Notes: generated by a model from the sequence alone, not told the origin. Counted from the stretch's first letter, positions 1 through 13,567 are shown. The stretch: DNA of 64,000 nucleotides from Byssochlamys sp. IMV 00236 (GCA_001931875.2 MSJH02000815.1:527946-591945), one strand, 5' to 3'. Translations and numbers: made by a program.

Positions 1-793
1 TTTTTTTCGGTTGCTGGCGCGTTTAGTTCGCGGACCGCCTTTTCCACGTGTGGCATTTTCTCTCGCTCATCACTCTGGACTGGCCAGCTGCTGGGTCAAT
101 GTACCCACCAGCGCTAAGTTACATAGATGATAGTCTGGAGGATAAATTTTATTTTGTTGCGAAGATATTATTATTATTATTGTCCAGGGGTTAGCGTTGA
201 CGGCCTGGTAATTTCCCCCACATGGAGGATCTATTCTGAAGCAGGTGGGATGGCAGTTTGCTGCAGCTTGGTAGTACCATGGTAGATGCCCGAGATGTCT
301 AGATGCCAGGTGAATAGCAAACAGTCACGGGTAATAATAGTTAAACAAATACCAAATGTCCCAGAGGATTCGAATAGAAATAAGCAATCAACTCATGAAA
401 TGGCCTCTGGTTCAGATCCTTTGGACTCCATGTCTTCAAGCCTAGGGACTGTCTAGAGAGAGAACCAATGACAGCCAACCGGATACATAAAGCAGTCTTT
501 ACATATGTGGTTATTGCCTACGAAGCAAGAGTCTCCTGTTAGGTAGTTGAGACCGGTGATATTCATTACACTAATCCAACGCCTGTGTACTGCCTTCCCT
601 AAAAATCCAAATTGCATATTGTTCAAGACGTTTACCTCGTCTGTTGAGATCCCCGACATCAGAAACAAACGTTCGCTGCTGACAACACGTCCTAGTATAT
701 AGTTCCGAGTGGGTGTTTGCCCAAATGCTAGCGCAGGACATCATAAATGACAAAAAGGAGCTGCGTGTAAATCAAGCGCAACTGCCAACATGC
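1..793. other. Left-edge non-coding stretch
   Basis: No convincing coding region is seen. The stretch holds short AT-rich runs, including an ATT-type run near 165-180, and it borders the 3' end of the NPC1-like gene. It probably contains that gene's 3' UTR plus intergenic DNA. Confidence 0.5.
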
Positions 794-3700
794 CTAGTCA
801 TCATCCGAATCGTAATCATCATCCATGAGCAAGGACCGATAGCCTCTCGAAGCTAGGTTCTCCTCAAGACCGCCATCGGACTCAGGGTCGGCGTAACCTG
901 GATGGAGGTTAGCATTGCAAGGGGTAGGCAATTTGGACATAGTCACGACTCAAACTTACCTTCACCGCCAAAATAACTGAGGGCAACTGGCAAGAAAACA
1001 AGGGCATGAAGAGCCGCAAAAATGACAAGTGCAAGCCATACACGGAAGTAGTAAATCTCAAAGATCTTGCTGCGGGTAAACGCGAGGACGAAGACTCCCA
1101 GAAGCTTCGTGATCGTGACACCCGTAAAGACGCTGCCTCCAACGTTGACCATCGCCGTCCACGCACGAGCGTCCTTGCCACGGAACTTGGTCGGTACCTT
1201 ATCCATGATGCTGCGCGAAGGGAACATAAAAGCTCGTGCGATATGTGCGCAGAACTCGACACCAATGCCCACACAGATGATCAGATTGACAAGGGAGACA
1301 GCATTCAGAGAGACACCGGCAACAGCCATGGTTCCTATGATATCTACCACAATCATAACCACGGTAACGCTGACCACGGCCCCAGTCGCTACCGAGCCGA
1401 GAAGGACAGAGGTCACGAGGAATATAATAGCAACCGCAGAGCCAAGCAACGCGCCAGTCAAACGGATGATTGAGGCGTACTGGTCAAAAAAGATATAGAA
1501 CTTCGAGTACGGGAACACGTCGATGTTATGCTCTTGAGATATGTCGTTCGCAATACGCCGTGCCGCCGCATAAGCATTGATAAAGTCTTCTTGGCTTCGA
1601 AGAGGCGTATGGCTCGTGCGGAAATGGCTGGCATTGATCATCACATGCTTTGAATCGATAACCACTGCGTTTCCGTATGCCGCTTTGCCTCCGAGGGGAC
1701 AATCGGCGTCTGTTGGTGATTGGATCCACTTCTCCGCGTAGTGAACGAACTCATTGCCTTCCGGCATACCGTATAGAGAGATGTTCCACGGCGGCTGGCG
1801 ATTCTCAAAGCAGAGTTCGTCATCCTCCACACAACATTGTTGTTGGGGGTTCAGCCAGTAAAAAAAGTCATCAATCCAGCTGGCTGCCGATCCAGAAATA
1901 TAAGACACATTAGGGCGCTTGGATTCCTGCTCCAGCACGAATGCGAGCGAGTACTCCTCGCAGCTCGTAAACCGCCCGCATAGTTGCTGCTGGTGGGCTC
2001 TCTCAGTGACGTTGACGTTGCGGGTCACAAAATACACTGGAGGTCCAGTACCAAAGTATGCGTATAAATCATTGAAATATTGAATCAGGTAAGAGTCACT
2101 GGGAATTGCAATCCGCTGATCAAGTCCGAGTGCAACCTCCGGAATAAGAGCGAGACCGGCAGTGAAAAGCCCCAGGAACGCAATCACAATAGCCACCTTG
2201 ACCCTGCGGCCGAGGAGATGAGGCGCGTATACTCTGCGAATGAACTTCTGCAGGAAGCTCTCCTCTTCCTGGTCATCATATACTTGATTTTCAGGCATGC
2301 CGGACGAGTTGGCCTTGCGAACTGTAAGACACGGGATGCAGTCCGCACGGAGGCTCTCAACTCTGCGCTGGTTGAACGCCAGTACAGATATGAACATGGT
2401 GATCTGCAGGATTGCATTGATGAAGACGGCACCGGCAGCATAGGCTGCAAAGTTTTTGACGGCAGGCATGCCGACGAACGCTCCTAGGGCAAAGGCAGCT
2501 GTCTCTGTGGTGGCAGAGAGCAGGATGCTGGGTCCCATCCTGCCCACTGCCCGAGCAATACGCTCATCGATCTCTTCATCCGGGTGCGTCACGTTGATCC
2601 GCTCAAACTCGTGCACGATCAGGAAAATGTTGTCGACACCAACGGCAAGAACAAGGAATGGGATCACTTCTGCGATGATCAGAGTGACCTTGATGCCGGC
2701 CGCAGAAAACAGTCCAACTGAAGCAGACACGGACATGAGCACAATAAGAATACCGACAATGCCCAAGGTAAACTTGGACTGAACAAGAGCATTGGCAGGG
2801 TTTGTGAGCAGTGACTTCCAAGTGACGGTGACGGAGCCAAGAGCCATGGACACATAGATAAACATGATCACGTAGCTGATAACCACGATCTTTGCGTCGG
2901 TGTTGGTCGATTTGTTCAGCTCCTGTCCAAGACTGACCTCCGTGTTGAAAGACACCCGCAGGCCACGCTCCTTTGCTTCTTCTTGAACATCCTGGAGCAG
3001 ACTCTTGAGACTGTTTTCCCAGTCCATAGCACGGGCTTCTCCCTCTGTGCCTTGAGCATGGTTGTTCAAGACCCATGTAACGACAAGTGCTTCTGCATCA
3101 AGTGCATTGCCGGTCTTCTCGTAGCCGCCCAAAATCATGTCGGGTTTGAGGGGCTGCTGGAACTCAGGAAGGCAGGTAACATCGCCAGGAGACTCAGTGC
3201 AGTGCTCCAGCCGACTTCTCCAGGAATTCGGGTCTAGATTTCCACCAAAGTAACCAGTCACAGACTGGACCACGCAAGCATCCCCTGTGGGCTTGAAGCA
3301 GACATCATCCAACGACAACTGCTTCTTCGGGGAGATCATGCGTCGCGCCCGGCTCTCAACGTCAACCCACCAACTGAGGGTCTCGTAGCTCAAGACAGGA
3401 CCGGGGCCAGTGGCAGAAGTGTCGTTGACGAGGAACGCTTGCTCTGCGCGGTAGAACGGACCGAAGTTGGTATCGAAGTATTCCTTCTCCAGCGCAGCTG
3501 CAGAAGATGGACTGACCCATAACCGTACGGGATCAGTTTCAACGCTGAACCACAGCCAGCCCAAACTGAGCAAGCCCACAACTAATGTGCTGGCGGAAAT
3601 CGTAAGAGCGGGGAACCGAGCGCAGAAGCCTCCTAGTTTGCTAAATGCAACGTCGAAGACGCTGTTGAGTTTATATGGACGAGCAGGCTGCTCCAAATAA

Positions 3701-4778
3701 CCACCGTTCCGGACAATCTCGTCCTCGTCCTCGTCTTCGTCAGGAGATGGATCCTGAAGGAGTCGCACGCGCTCAGGCTTGCGGTATCTCCGCTCCCTGA
3801 ACGTGACATAGCTGGAGACGGCAACAACCAGTAATATAAATACGGAATAGATCAGAATAACGGCAAACGACAAGCATGGCAGTAGACCGACTTTGCAGTA
3901 CTCTTGTTCCGCGACCTTGGGCAGTTCCGGACAGACCTCTGGGCAGTCCACGCAGGAGCAGCGGAACGCCGGATCGGAGTCATTGCACGCCTTCGGTTTG
4001 ATGTCCAGTGGCCGCATACCGTAGTCCTCAGGACCACTGGGCTCTGTCTCGTAGTTGATCTGGAAGGGGCTACCCAGTAGCTTCTTGTCGCCCAGGAACT
4101 TCATGAATTGCGTGTAGTTTTTGGCACCGCCTCCGATAAAGTCAATGGCTTTTCCACCAGACGCTCCATTCTTTACATTCTTGCAGCTGTCATAAAACCC
4201 GCTCTGGTATTCCTCTGACCACAGGTTCTCGAGTTCGGTGACCAGGTATTTGCCCGCACTATTCTTCTCGACCTGGGTCACGTTGACAAAGAGCGACTGG
4301 TCCGGAGAGCATGTGAACGTGCAGAAGGTGTTGAAGAAGTTTTCGCGACACGCTGGACAAGATGCAATGATTCCTTCTGCCAATTTCAGATTCTTTCCTA
4401 ATGCATCGACCTAGAGCCAGTGGTCTGTCAGCACAAGGAACGAAATGTGCCTAAAAGCTCCTTCTTGGAGAATCGCGCAGTACGAGAATGATAGAAGGGA
4501 AAGGATAGTCTCACCTGCTCTTCCTTGCAGCATACAGGACCTTCTTTCCACTTGTCTCCGCAGAGACCGACCAGCTTCGTCCGTACACTCTCTTCTGGTT
4601 CTGCAGCAAGCCCATTGTCTGGACACGGCAGTTCTCCACCAAAAAAAGACTTCTTTCCGCAATGACCTCGAATCGCACAGCGACCAGGTTCATGTCTCTT
4701 TGTTACTCCTTGGCCCAAGGCAGCAGGCAATAAGGCCGCTAGACCGAGGATGCCGAAGGAGAGCTCTAATCCGCGCAT
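794..4778 (-). CDS. ncr1: NPC1/Ncr1-like sterol transporter
   Basis: Niemann-Pick C1 family protein that moves sterol and sphingolipid across the vacuolar/lysosomal membrane. Three exons, 4778-4515, 4410-960 and 897-794, join in frame to 1,272 aa, which matches the family's usual length of about 1,250-1,300. Residues 1-22 form a signal peptide (start MRGLELSFGILGL). A cysteine-rich N-terminal sterol-binding domain follows (CPACRENFFNTFCTFTC). A first membrane helix lies near residue 270, the sterol-sensing domain spans about 590-760, and a second multi-helix block lies near the C terminus. The last exon is acidic (MDDDYDSDDD). The main exon reads on past its donor for a few codons before a stop; splicing to 897-794 restores the tail. 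A two-exon model ending at 943 is less likely. Confidence 0.95.
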
Positions 4779-5414
4779 CCTGGCGAGATCGCGAGCTGGT
4801 CAATCTGACCAGCGTGTCGAATCGACAGCTTATCACTTCACCAGCAGCCTCGAATAGCTCTCTGGATCGGTAGTCATCAAGGAACAAGACAGGGCGTAGA
4901 GAAGCGGTGACGTAGTGGGTGAGTTGGACGCCGATCGGATCTTTCCGAGATAAACAGAGGACCACAGCTCTGACGGGGGAGTCTCAGCGAGCGCGATCAA
5001 TAGCTGAAAACCAACGTCAATAAAGGAAACGAAAGAGAAGAGCAAACCGAATAATACAATCCGATCAGATGGATGATAAGAGCATCGAATATGGGAGCCA
5101 AGCAGGAGTGGTCCGGCACGAGTACGTAAGCGGAGGCAGCCACGGTTGGGCGCGGGGGAGAACTGGCGCTAAAGCCAGGAACGGCGCATGGTGTGTTTCG
5201 TTATTTACTGCGATATAATAATTAATCCTATCTTACGAGCATGGAGATCTCACCCATTAGGTGTTGGATGTTGGATAGGAAGCTTGAAACTTTCATTATT
5301 CTCAGCAAAGCTAAACCAATTCAAATAGACACCGCAATTCCATCCAGTCCCGTCCAGCTCCACGCCAAAAGCCACGGGAAATACTACATACCCAGTACTA
5401 TATATATCATAGCC
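4779..5414. other. Intergenic region upstream of the NPC1-like gene
   Basis: This region separates the start of the NPC1-like gene from the 3' end of the NmrA-like gene; both are on the minus strand. It should hold the promoter and 5' UTR of the former and the 3' UTR of the latter. An AT-rich patch sits at 5205-5235. No further gene is supported. Confidence 0.5.
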
Positions 5415-6725
5415 CTATTTCCCATCAACCTTTCTCTTCTTCCTCGCCGGAGCCTTTCCCTGAGCCCGCGGCAGAAATTCCTCCGCGTACACCTTGAAGA
5501 AATCCGGCGGTTCCTGCGGATGATCACCCGTGACGTCGTGGAAGGCAGTGGTGGAGATGTAGTTGGTCTTGCCTTCGCGGACGAGAGAGTAGTATTCAAG
5601 CAGGTATTGGATTTCCGCCTCGTCGCTGTCGGATTGCGCGTGGAGGACTTTCTTGGCTTGTTCTCTAAAAGTAGCGATGATTTTCCATTTTAGTATTTGA
5701 ATTTTATTATTCCAAAAAGACGATCAAGTAGTAGAGGGTAGACAACATACTCGGAGATATCTTCAAATTTGAGATCGGATCCAAGTGCCTTACTCGCAGC
5801 GGCGGCGAGTTCATCACCAGCGGTAAGCATTGGTCCTGTTGTTGATAGGTTAGTGAGAACGAATGCACATCTCGTGAACAAATCACAGACCCGTCATGAT
5901 CATAAGCTGGCCTCTGTGCTTATCGCTAAAACCATGTTTACCCTTACCGCATAAGACATGAGCGGCGAGGAGGGCAACATCCTATCTGTGTCAGCAAAAC
6001 AGATCATTCTGAAACGGATATAGTTCCAAGGAACTTACACCCAACGCTACAGGCGCGAATTTATGATTCTTCCCAATCGGAATAGGAAGTTTCCCTTCCT
6101 TCTGAGCCTGAGGTGCATAAAGCAGAAGATTCTCAGCATAGAAACCGGCTCTACATTCAATCAGTCGGTAACAAAAACACCACATTACAGCACCATGTTT
6201 CTGAAAAGAACGAAAGAAGGGAAAAGAAAAAAAAAGGAAAAAAAAGAAAACACACCGAATAATAACCGGCGAATGACCCGTAGCCGTCCCCGGATCCCCT
6301 TTACTCGCCATGAACAGCGTTTCCAAATCAATAAACTCTCTCAATCTCGGCTGCTTCTCCCTCTCTGCAAGGTCACACCCCGCGGAGCTGATAAACAACA
6401 CATTCGGAATCCCCGACTGCTTCGCCGCATTGATGAGCTCTGTCGTAGTTTGGATCTTCTCCTTATGCGCCGAAGGGACCAGACAGAGCGTATCAGCTTT
6501 CGTATCCTGCAGCGTTTTCACTATCTCTTTCTGTTTCCCAGGCTTATGCTCGACGATGGTCGCGCCTAGATCTTGTAGATCTTTGCAATGGTCATGGGAC
6601 GTGTTCATCGCTAGGCCCGTCACGGTGCCGATTTCCTTCTGGAAGTTTTCGTCTGTGAGAAGGAGCTCCGCGATGAGGAAGCCCGTATAGCCCTCAGCGG
6701 CGGTGACGCATACATTGCGCGACAT
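5415..6725 (-). CDS. NmrA-like NAD(P)-binding protein
   Basis: Atypical short-chain dehydrogenase/NmrA-HSCARG family protein, expected to bind NAD(P) as a redox-sensing regulator or a reductase. Five exons, 6725-6256, 6150-6039, 5981-5891, 5835-5751 and 5664-5415, join in frame to 335 aa. The start (MSRNVCVTAAEGYTGFLIAE) carries a Rossmann-type beta-alpha turn. The glycine motif is AAEGYTG, a relaxed form of GxxGxxG. A second recognisable block is HRGQLMIMTGPMLTAGDELA. The C terminus is basic (ARKKRKVDGK) and could act as a nuclear signal. An open frame runs upstream of this ATG to 7136, but it is a non-family extension without signal peptide logic. Intron 1 has a long pyrimidine run directly after its donor (minus strand). 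Confidence 0.85.
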
Positions 6726-8249
6726 GGTGGCGGCAGCAGATTCTTCCTCTTCGTTGTGATGGTAGCGGAGAAGAATGCTATCGATAACAGAATCGCAGGA
6801 CTTCCGGAGAGACGACGAGTGATAGATCCTGGACTCGCGGGGTATGCATCTGTCCGTCATAATATAAGGAAGTCCAGTCTTCCCCCGCTCCTCTTCCAAT
6901 AGATCATTGTATGGTAGGATCTGGGTCACGTTGCCTGCGTCATCCTGCCATAATGGAAGGGTCACAGATGAAAGTAACAGAACAGGGATTAGGTTGATGA
7001 GAGAAAAAAAAAGTTGTATTCCTGCAACGTCAGAATTGGACGAGGGGAGTTCACTGGGGCTGCGTGGCCATGGTAGCTCCTTTTGTGCCTGTTTCCTTGC
7101 ACGATTTGGTTGGGAAAGGGGCGAGACGAGCTGCAATCGTACACTGAGACACTCAATACAATACCTCGAGAGTCAATCATTAACGAAGAAATGATTCCGA
7201 AGACGGGTTGCTCTTGAATTTCTTCCAGCGAAGTGTAACTGTAGTAATTGGGCAAAGCTCAGGCCAATTCTTCCCGGCCATTGGCCAGTTTGCCTGTGTT
7301 CCAGATCGTCGTCGATGTTGCACTGGCGTCAGTCATAGGACATAGCTAACTTGGCGATCCGTCATTGCAACGGCCAGCTCTCCATGTTATGTGCTTATAT
7401 CTACGTCACGAGGGCGAAACTTTTAGACGAGAGCAGGAAAGACGCATGTTAAATGGCCAGCATCAAACGGGCATCAAATCGCTGATAGAAAAATACCCCA
7501 AAGTACTAACTATACTACTTAGAACAGACCCTTAGCTGAGAGTTGAATTAGAACAATAACAACTGTAGTCGAACGGGCCCGCACTAAGAATGCAGGAACC
7601 GAAGCTGGCTCAAAGAATGCAGCCATTAGTACATACATATTTCCGTACACCTCTCCTCATCCACGTGTATCACGCTTATTCCGCGTGTTAGCGATCGTAT
7701 CTTCTCAAATCATCAATAGATACCGTGGATTTCATAGTACTCGTAAAAGAAATAGACGAGGGAATAAAGATAAATCTCTGGTCGAAATTGAAAACCAGAC
7801 GTGACCATCTCGTATGACGTTGCGTCCTGTCGGTGTGGACACTGGCTCGGGGAGATACTGTCTCCGCGTGGTCACGTCCTCCTGGATAATGCAGACAAGA
7901 GAACAAACGGAACAATCGGGAATATAGAAGAAATCAACAATTCGATATCGAAACCGCCTGACTGCCCAAGTCGTTTGAGCATCCCGGTTACACACGCCTG
8001 TTCCGATGTCCCCCCAGCCAGCCTTGATATGCATTTCTTTTATATCCTTGCGCTTTTATTCGACGTAAAACTGAGCCGGTTTCGCCCTTTTTCGCCGTGA
8101 ATCCAGAAAGTGAGCAAAATCCAATACACGAGAACACCGCTGTATCAAATGGTAGCGAGCTTGAAAGAAGACCGTGAGAACTAAGCACCACATCCGCGTG
8201 GTAGATTCGCGGGCGAGCTCTTCACAAGGCACATATTTCTGCCGGAATT
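6726..8249. other. 1.5 kb intergenic region
   Basis: This stretch lies between the start of the NmrA-like gene and the 3' end of the Yap1-like gene. Open frames on both strands are short and low-quality, with no recognisable domain. It presumably holds the NmrA-like promoter and the Yap1-like 3' UTR. Confidence 0.5.
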
Positions 8250-10312
8250 CTAGTTCACGCGTCCCATGATATCTTCCACATCCCTCTGATTTACAACCAC
8301 ACCACCTTCGGAACACCGTGCCTTGGTCCGTAGCTCTGTACAGAGAGAATCGACATCAATTTCGCCACTGCGGAACTTCTCCATGGATTGTAGGCGATCC
8401 CTATACATAGTTAGTAAAAAGACAGGGCAACATCAATTTGAAAGAAAGAAAAGTGAAGGGGAGAGAAACATACCATATCTTGGTGCAAGTCATCATCTGA
8501 GATTTATCCTCACCGGGAACAACCTCGTCGTCATCATCTAGCTTGTTATCGATATCCGATATGAGATCTTTCTTGGGGCCCAGTGCAGGCGGACTGGTGA
8601 CGTCGGGGAAGTTGTGGAACGGACTGCCCAGGTCGGGCAGTGGGAAAGCGTCATTGAAAAAGTTGCCAAAGTCCTGGGACAGAATCGCCTCCTGCGGATC
8701 CCGGTAGTCACCGAACAACACTGGATCGAACTGGCCACCGTTCTGTTGACTGAGCCAGTCGAGTCCAAGAGGCTGCTGGTCTTTAGAGGGTTGAGATTGG
8801 CCTGGCGTACGCGACAAGCGATTAGTTCCATTCATCGCTGGAGGTATGGGGTTCTTGATATTTCCGCACGCCAGGCCAAGCTTTTCGCAGAAGGATTTCT
8901 CACCGTCAATGGTGCCGCACTGGTCCTCCGTCGGTTGTCCCTGCTCATTCAGCTTTCCTACCGGGGGAGAATTCGAACCCGGCTCCGGCGAGGTCCCGCC
9001 GGACGACAAAAGCCGACCCTGATGAGATTCTGATGATGAGTAGGGAGAATCTGAATTAGACACGGTGGAGCTGACGGGCGCCTGGCCCTGCGAGCCGACC
9101 GTATTCTGTTTCGGGGCAGCGGTGCTAGCAGCAGGATTATTGCTCCGCACCGCACCCGAGGCATAAGTGCCCTTCATATTCATACTGGAATCATTCCCTG
9201 TACGGCGTGCGCCGTTCAGCTTGTCAGTGGCTGTCTTCCCAGGGGCCGTCGACGGCTGAGCGGGCGACCCGAATTTTGGAGAAGCTCCGCTGATACTTGC
9301 TGACCCCAGAGAGTCTCTACCTAGGACTCCTGGTGCAGTGCGGAATTCTGATGCTGGCCCTGCTGCAGAGCCATTTTCTTTAGCCACGTTCGGGTTAGCC
9401 TTAGCTAACGAACCGTTATTAAAGATATGCGCACCCGGCAGATCACCGAACTTGGGGAAATCAAAATAGAAGTCGTTGTTGCTTATTCCGGAGAGATTCC
9501 TGGAATGTGTGTTCTGGATGGCTTGCATGGGCGAATAGCCATTCCCACTCGTAATCCAGGACAGTCGCTTACGGTATTCCCTCAGTTCCACCTGCAAGCG
9601 CTCCACCTGCGCACGCAGGAGTCCATTTTCATGGTTGGTGGCCTCTGAAGCCTTCTCGAGGCTTTCTACCTTGGTTTCCAGGTCCTTTAGATGCTTTTCC
9701 TTGCGCTCGCGGAACGCTCGCTGGGCGGCACGATTCTGAGCCTTGCGCTTCTACGGGATTGTTAGTTTAGTCAAGACCACGACACGTCAAGGCAGACAGC
9801 ATGGTGAAGGAAGTGCTCACAGAGGTCGGCTCGGATGTGAGGGGCTTCCTGCCCGGCTTCTTCGCGGACTTCTCATCACTCTCACGTCGTTTCTTGCCCG
9901 CTTCCTCGGGCTCCGATTTCCCATCCATGCTCTTCCTCTTCTCTCGATGCTCTTGCTCCTCAGGGGAGACGGACTCCGGTAGATCGCCGATCAATTGATC
10001 GGCGCCTTGAAAATCGAAATCGACATCCGGGTCAAAGTCGAGGAAGGGGCTCTCCTCGAAGCCCAACTGGCCGGAGCCGATGGTTTCCTGACCGGGAGAT
10101 TCGAAGAGCGTGGGTGGCATGGTGAAATGGTTGGAGTGTGGCTGCTGGGGACTCGTCGTGTCCGGCTCCCGCTTGGGCTGCACGCCGTCCGTGGGGGCGT
10201 TCTTGTCCTGCTTCTGCGATGGGTTATTCGAATGGAGGGCAGCCAGCAACAGGTCTTGCTGGCCGGGAGAGAGATAAAGGTTCTGCTGATAGAGAGTGTT
10301 GTAATCGGCCAT
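8250..10312 (-). CDS. yap1: Yap1/NapA-type AP-1 bZIP transcription factor
   Basis: Oxidative-stress regulator of the fungal AP-1 family. Exons 10312-9821, 9750-8474 and 8400-8250 give 639 aa. The bZIP begins at about residue 165 (KRKAQNRAAQRAFRERKEKH) and leads into a leucine zipper. An N-terminal cysteine-rich domain lies at about 441-460 (CGTIDGEKSFCEKLGLACGN). The C-terminal cysteine-rich domain has cysteines near 586, 610 and 619, around SLCTELRTKARCSEGG. In characterised homologues, disulfides between these domains mask the nuclear export signal and retain the factor in the nucleus under peroxide stress. Intron 1 (9751-9820) sits exactly before the basic region, and the last intron splits a Trp codon just after the first c-CRD cysteine. 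Confidence 0.95.
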
Positions 10313-12524
10313 CGCTCAGTCACTTTGGGGCAGAGAAATGACTCGATTGATTTGGATCCCTCGCGCGCCGGGATCTGACTAATCGATCCAGACCAAGGAT
10401 TCGCGCAACGTCGACGATAAATTTGGATGGCAGCTCGTGCTGTGAACTGTCTGTATCTATGGGGACGGGCCTCCCGCCCGTTCTGATCGTGATGGACTGC
10501 TCTGAAGCGTGTGGGAGGTCAGTGCTGGGTGTGTTGAGGGCGAAGGCGTGAATCACTGATGCACCAGCGGGCGGCACTCAGGAGATTTCTTCGTGGCAAT
10601 TGGGAGTGTGGTTGAGGACTGAACTTCGGCTCTCCGTGAAGAGCCTGGGATCGATTCGAACTGAACGCGGCCAACACCAAGACCAAGGGTGACAGCCGTC
10701 CGCAACGAGCGAGAGAGCTGGTGGGAGAGGGTGAAATTCAGGCAGAGAAGCGTCGACACCTTCTGGTCGATGACGAACGATCTGGATCGCCTCGCCAAGA
10801 TGGCGGGGGCGGCGGTGTATGGTGTATGGTGTATGGGTATCGGCTTGAGACCGGAGGCAGCAGCTGGCCAGAAGCCACTGCAAGGAGGGACGACAGTTCC
10901 GGATCCGCAGAGCTGGTTGAGCCACTGGGCCGAAGTGTGTGATGAATCAGGTAGATAGTAGTAGTCAAAGAGAGATGGGAATAATTAAGCGGAGGATTGG
11001 AGGCGAGCAGAGAATAATGAAGAGTTCTATGGTAGAATGCAATCGTACCAGATGGAGAGAGAGAGAGGGGTGTGGCCCCCGGAACGATGGACAGCCAGAC
11101 TTTCGAATCGGGATAGACTACTGCTACTTACAGAGGCAATCCGCAGCCCGTTGCTTCTAGTCTAGTACGTATAAGAGGACTGGCTATTATTTATTATTAC
11201 GATTGGGAAACCTGCAAGCAATGTTCCAGTCTAGCCCTGCAGACCACAATCATATTCATTTACCATTACCATAGATAGAGAGAATAATAGAAATCGAATC
11301 CAGTCTCTCCTATCTTTTCTTCCTGTGAGAAGCGAGAAAAGAAAAAAAGAGGCGAACCAGACAGCCAAAAGCGGCATGGAGAGTCGGTCGGTTATTCTTC
11401 CGAAGCCAATCAGCACGAAAGGGGGAAAGCGCACACGGTCACATTTGTCAGCGGCTCCGGCGGGCTTTTTAGGGCGGCATTCAATCATTCGAGAGTACCA
11501 GAGACTCACTGAAAGATTAGGTTAAATTCAATTAATATTAAAAAGATCGTTAGACTAGCTCATAATTAATTAGTTCGTTCGTCGCTCCCCTTCTGTGTTC
11601 TTCTAGGGGGAAATCCTCGTTGGTTTTCTTTTTTTCCCTCGCATCTGCTGCTCGTCAGCCCAATCAGACACCAGCCGGGTCTAACGTTTGATAACCCCGG
11701 CTATCCCCGGCTGGCCGAGTGCGATCTTAATCTTATTGCCTACATTCTTCATGAACTCAAGTGTACGTGAAAATCATTTAATTAACTCCGTTCACTCATG
11801 AGAAAAGAAAAAGAAAAGAGAAAAAAAAAAAGAGATTACTCAAAAGCGAAATAACAATAATCATAATAGCCATATGGTCTTCATCCCGCTATCACTTGTT
11901 CCGCCCTTCTGGATGACCGCGATGCGGGAGCGTCGATCTGGAATCTCCTAGTCTGTCTAGTAGTGGCAACCAGTGCTTCTTCAAACTGGTTGACCCCCTT
12001 TGGCCCTTTTGGAGTATCTAGGCCGTTACCGAGTGACGTGAGCTCGTCGCTGAGCAGTCCGCGCGCTGATCCCCCCGATATCGAAGGTTCACATCTATCC
12101 ATCTATCCGTATATCTCCCTGTAATAAACTCTGGGAGCAGTTCCGACTCACGGATGTAAACCCGTATAGAGTATCCAATATATAGTATAATAATATCTGT
12201 GTTCCGTAGAGTAGAATCAATGAGCTAAATAATAATAAGAATAATAACTGATCGAGAACACGTCCTCAACGGTCTCCCCGCAGCGGCGGATCGCGGGACG
12301 GAGAGACCACGTGACTGCGACCTATCGCGACGTCGCGTGTCCCAAAGAGGAATCCGTCCTCCACAGCCCAAGCCCATCGCCTTCCTCCACGTCCCCCCGC
12401 ATCCAGTCCTCTTATCGCATCACTGTCGCTGTGTGAATCCCCGTCGGGAAACGGGGAGTTTTGTTTCATCATAATTTAATTCCAGCCCCGTATTGGTCTT
12501 CCTTCCTGACCAGCACAGACAGCC
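10313..12524. other. 2.2 kb divergent upstream region (yap1 / spf30)
   Basis: Shared upstream region of the minus-strand Yap1-like gene and the plus-strand Spf30-like gene. It contains three 7-bp GGTGTAT copies at 10814-10834, purine-rich runs at about 11310-11350 and 11800-11835, and AT-rich patches at about 11525-11570 and 12180-12245. A 73-codon minus-strand ORF starting at 12102 has an ATG but no recognisable similarity and is not called. A long 5' leader for yap1 is plausible but cannot be proven here. Confidence 0.5.
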
Positions 12525-13567
12525 ATGGCCGATGTGGCGGCCCTCGAGGCCGAGGTGAAAGAGTTCAAATTGCAGGTATGCCAAAATAATTCTCTACTCT
12601 ATCCCTCTAAAACCCAGGAATATCCACAGACAAGACGTGGGAACTGACCATCTGCACAGCTCGAAACCGTGCAATCGAGCTTACAGGTAGACCCCGAGAA
12701 TGCGGAATTGCAGAGCCTAAAGGCTGAGCTTGAAGAATTCATAACTCTCACCGAAACCTCCATCGCGGAGCTCAAGCCTCCCCCTCCGCCGACTGCGACC
12801 CGGAAATCTCCCCCGCCCGCGCCCAAGGAGAAATGGTCCAAGGAGAACCACCCCGCATACCAGGCCGGGTATCGCAGGCCCGCCGTGGAGTCTCCAGCGG
12901 AGGAAGCTCCCTCAACGCCTGCAACGTTCTCCGTCAATGACAATGTGCTTGCCCGCTGGGTGTCGGGCGATAATTCTTTCTACCCCGCCAGGATCACCTC
13001 CGTCACCGGTTCCTCCAGCAACCCCGTATATATTGTCTCCTTCAAGTCCTACGGGACCACGGAGACGCTGACCGCTAGAGATATCAAGCCGATTTCCAGC
13101 ACCAGTGACTCGCGCAAGCGCAAGGCTGATGGAATCCCAGGGACTCCGTCTCCTCCTACTGTGGCCGCCAACTCGAGCGTCATCTCAGCCGCGGCTGATA
13201 TCAATCCGGCCCTGGCCAACCAGGCCCGCAAGGAACCCAACAAGATTGGCGAAGGTCCTGCCCGGCCGGCCAAGGTTCCCAAAAAGGTGAAAGCGAACCG
13301 CGAGCTCGAAGAAGGCAAGATGAAGTGGAAGGACTTTGCCAGCAAAGCCAAACTTGGACGGCCCGGAAAGAAGGAGAGTATGTTCCGAACGCCAGAGGGA
13401 ATCAACGCTCGAGGTATGTCTTGTCTACTATTTCCGCTCTGGTTCCGGATCACATTGACTGATTGGTTTCTTCAACAGTTGGCTTCACAGGCTCCGGCCA
13501 GCAGATGCGCAAGGATCCCGGACGCAGTCGTCATATCTACCAACAAGCGGACGAGGATAACTACTGA
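12525..13567 (+). CDS. spf30: Spf30/SMNDC1-like Tudor-domain splicing factor
   Basis: Spliceosome-associated survival-motor-neuron-domain protein, expected to bind symmetrically dimethylated arginine on Sm proteins and help assemble the tri-snRNP. Exons 12525-12575, 12660-13413 and 13479-13567 join in frame to 297 aa. An N-terminal helix (MADVAALEAEVKEFKLQ) leads into a coiled coil. A Tudor domain occupies about residues 105-160 (FSVNDNVLARWVSGDNSFYP, then ARITSV). A basic lysine-rich segment follows, then the conserved tail ESMFRTPEGINAR/VGFTGSGQQM. The last intron falls inside this conserved tail, which confirms the splice. Confidence 0.92.

Noticed and set aside
909..4383. Plus- and minus-strand open frames overlapping the NPC1-like exons (e.g. 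1006-1473 +, 2603-3076 -)
   Set aside because: They are shadows of the conserved NPC1-like frame and show no domain of their own.
6726..7136. N-terminal extension of the NmrA-like frame upstream of 6725
   Set aside because: The Rossmann start at MSRNVCVTAAEGYTG is the family N terminus; the extension is low-complexity and unlike the family.
10320..10577. Minus-strand frame just upstream of yap1, as a possible upstream ORF
   Set aside because: It begins with GTG rather than ATG; I could not support translation.
11881..12102. 73-codon minus-strand ORF with an ATG
   Set aside because: No recognisable similarity or supporting signal; an ORF of this length is expected by chance.
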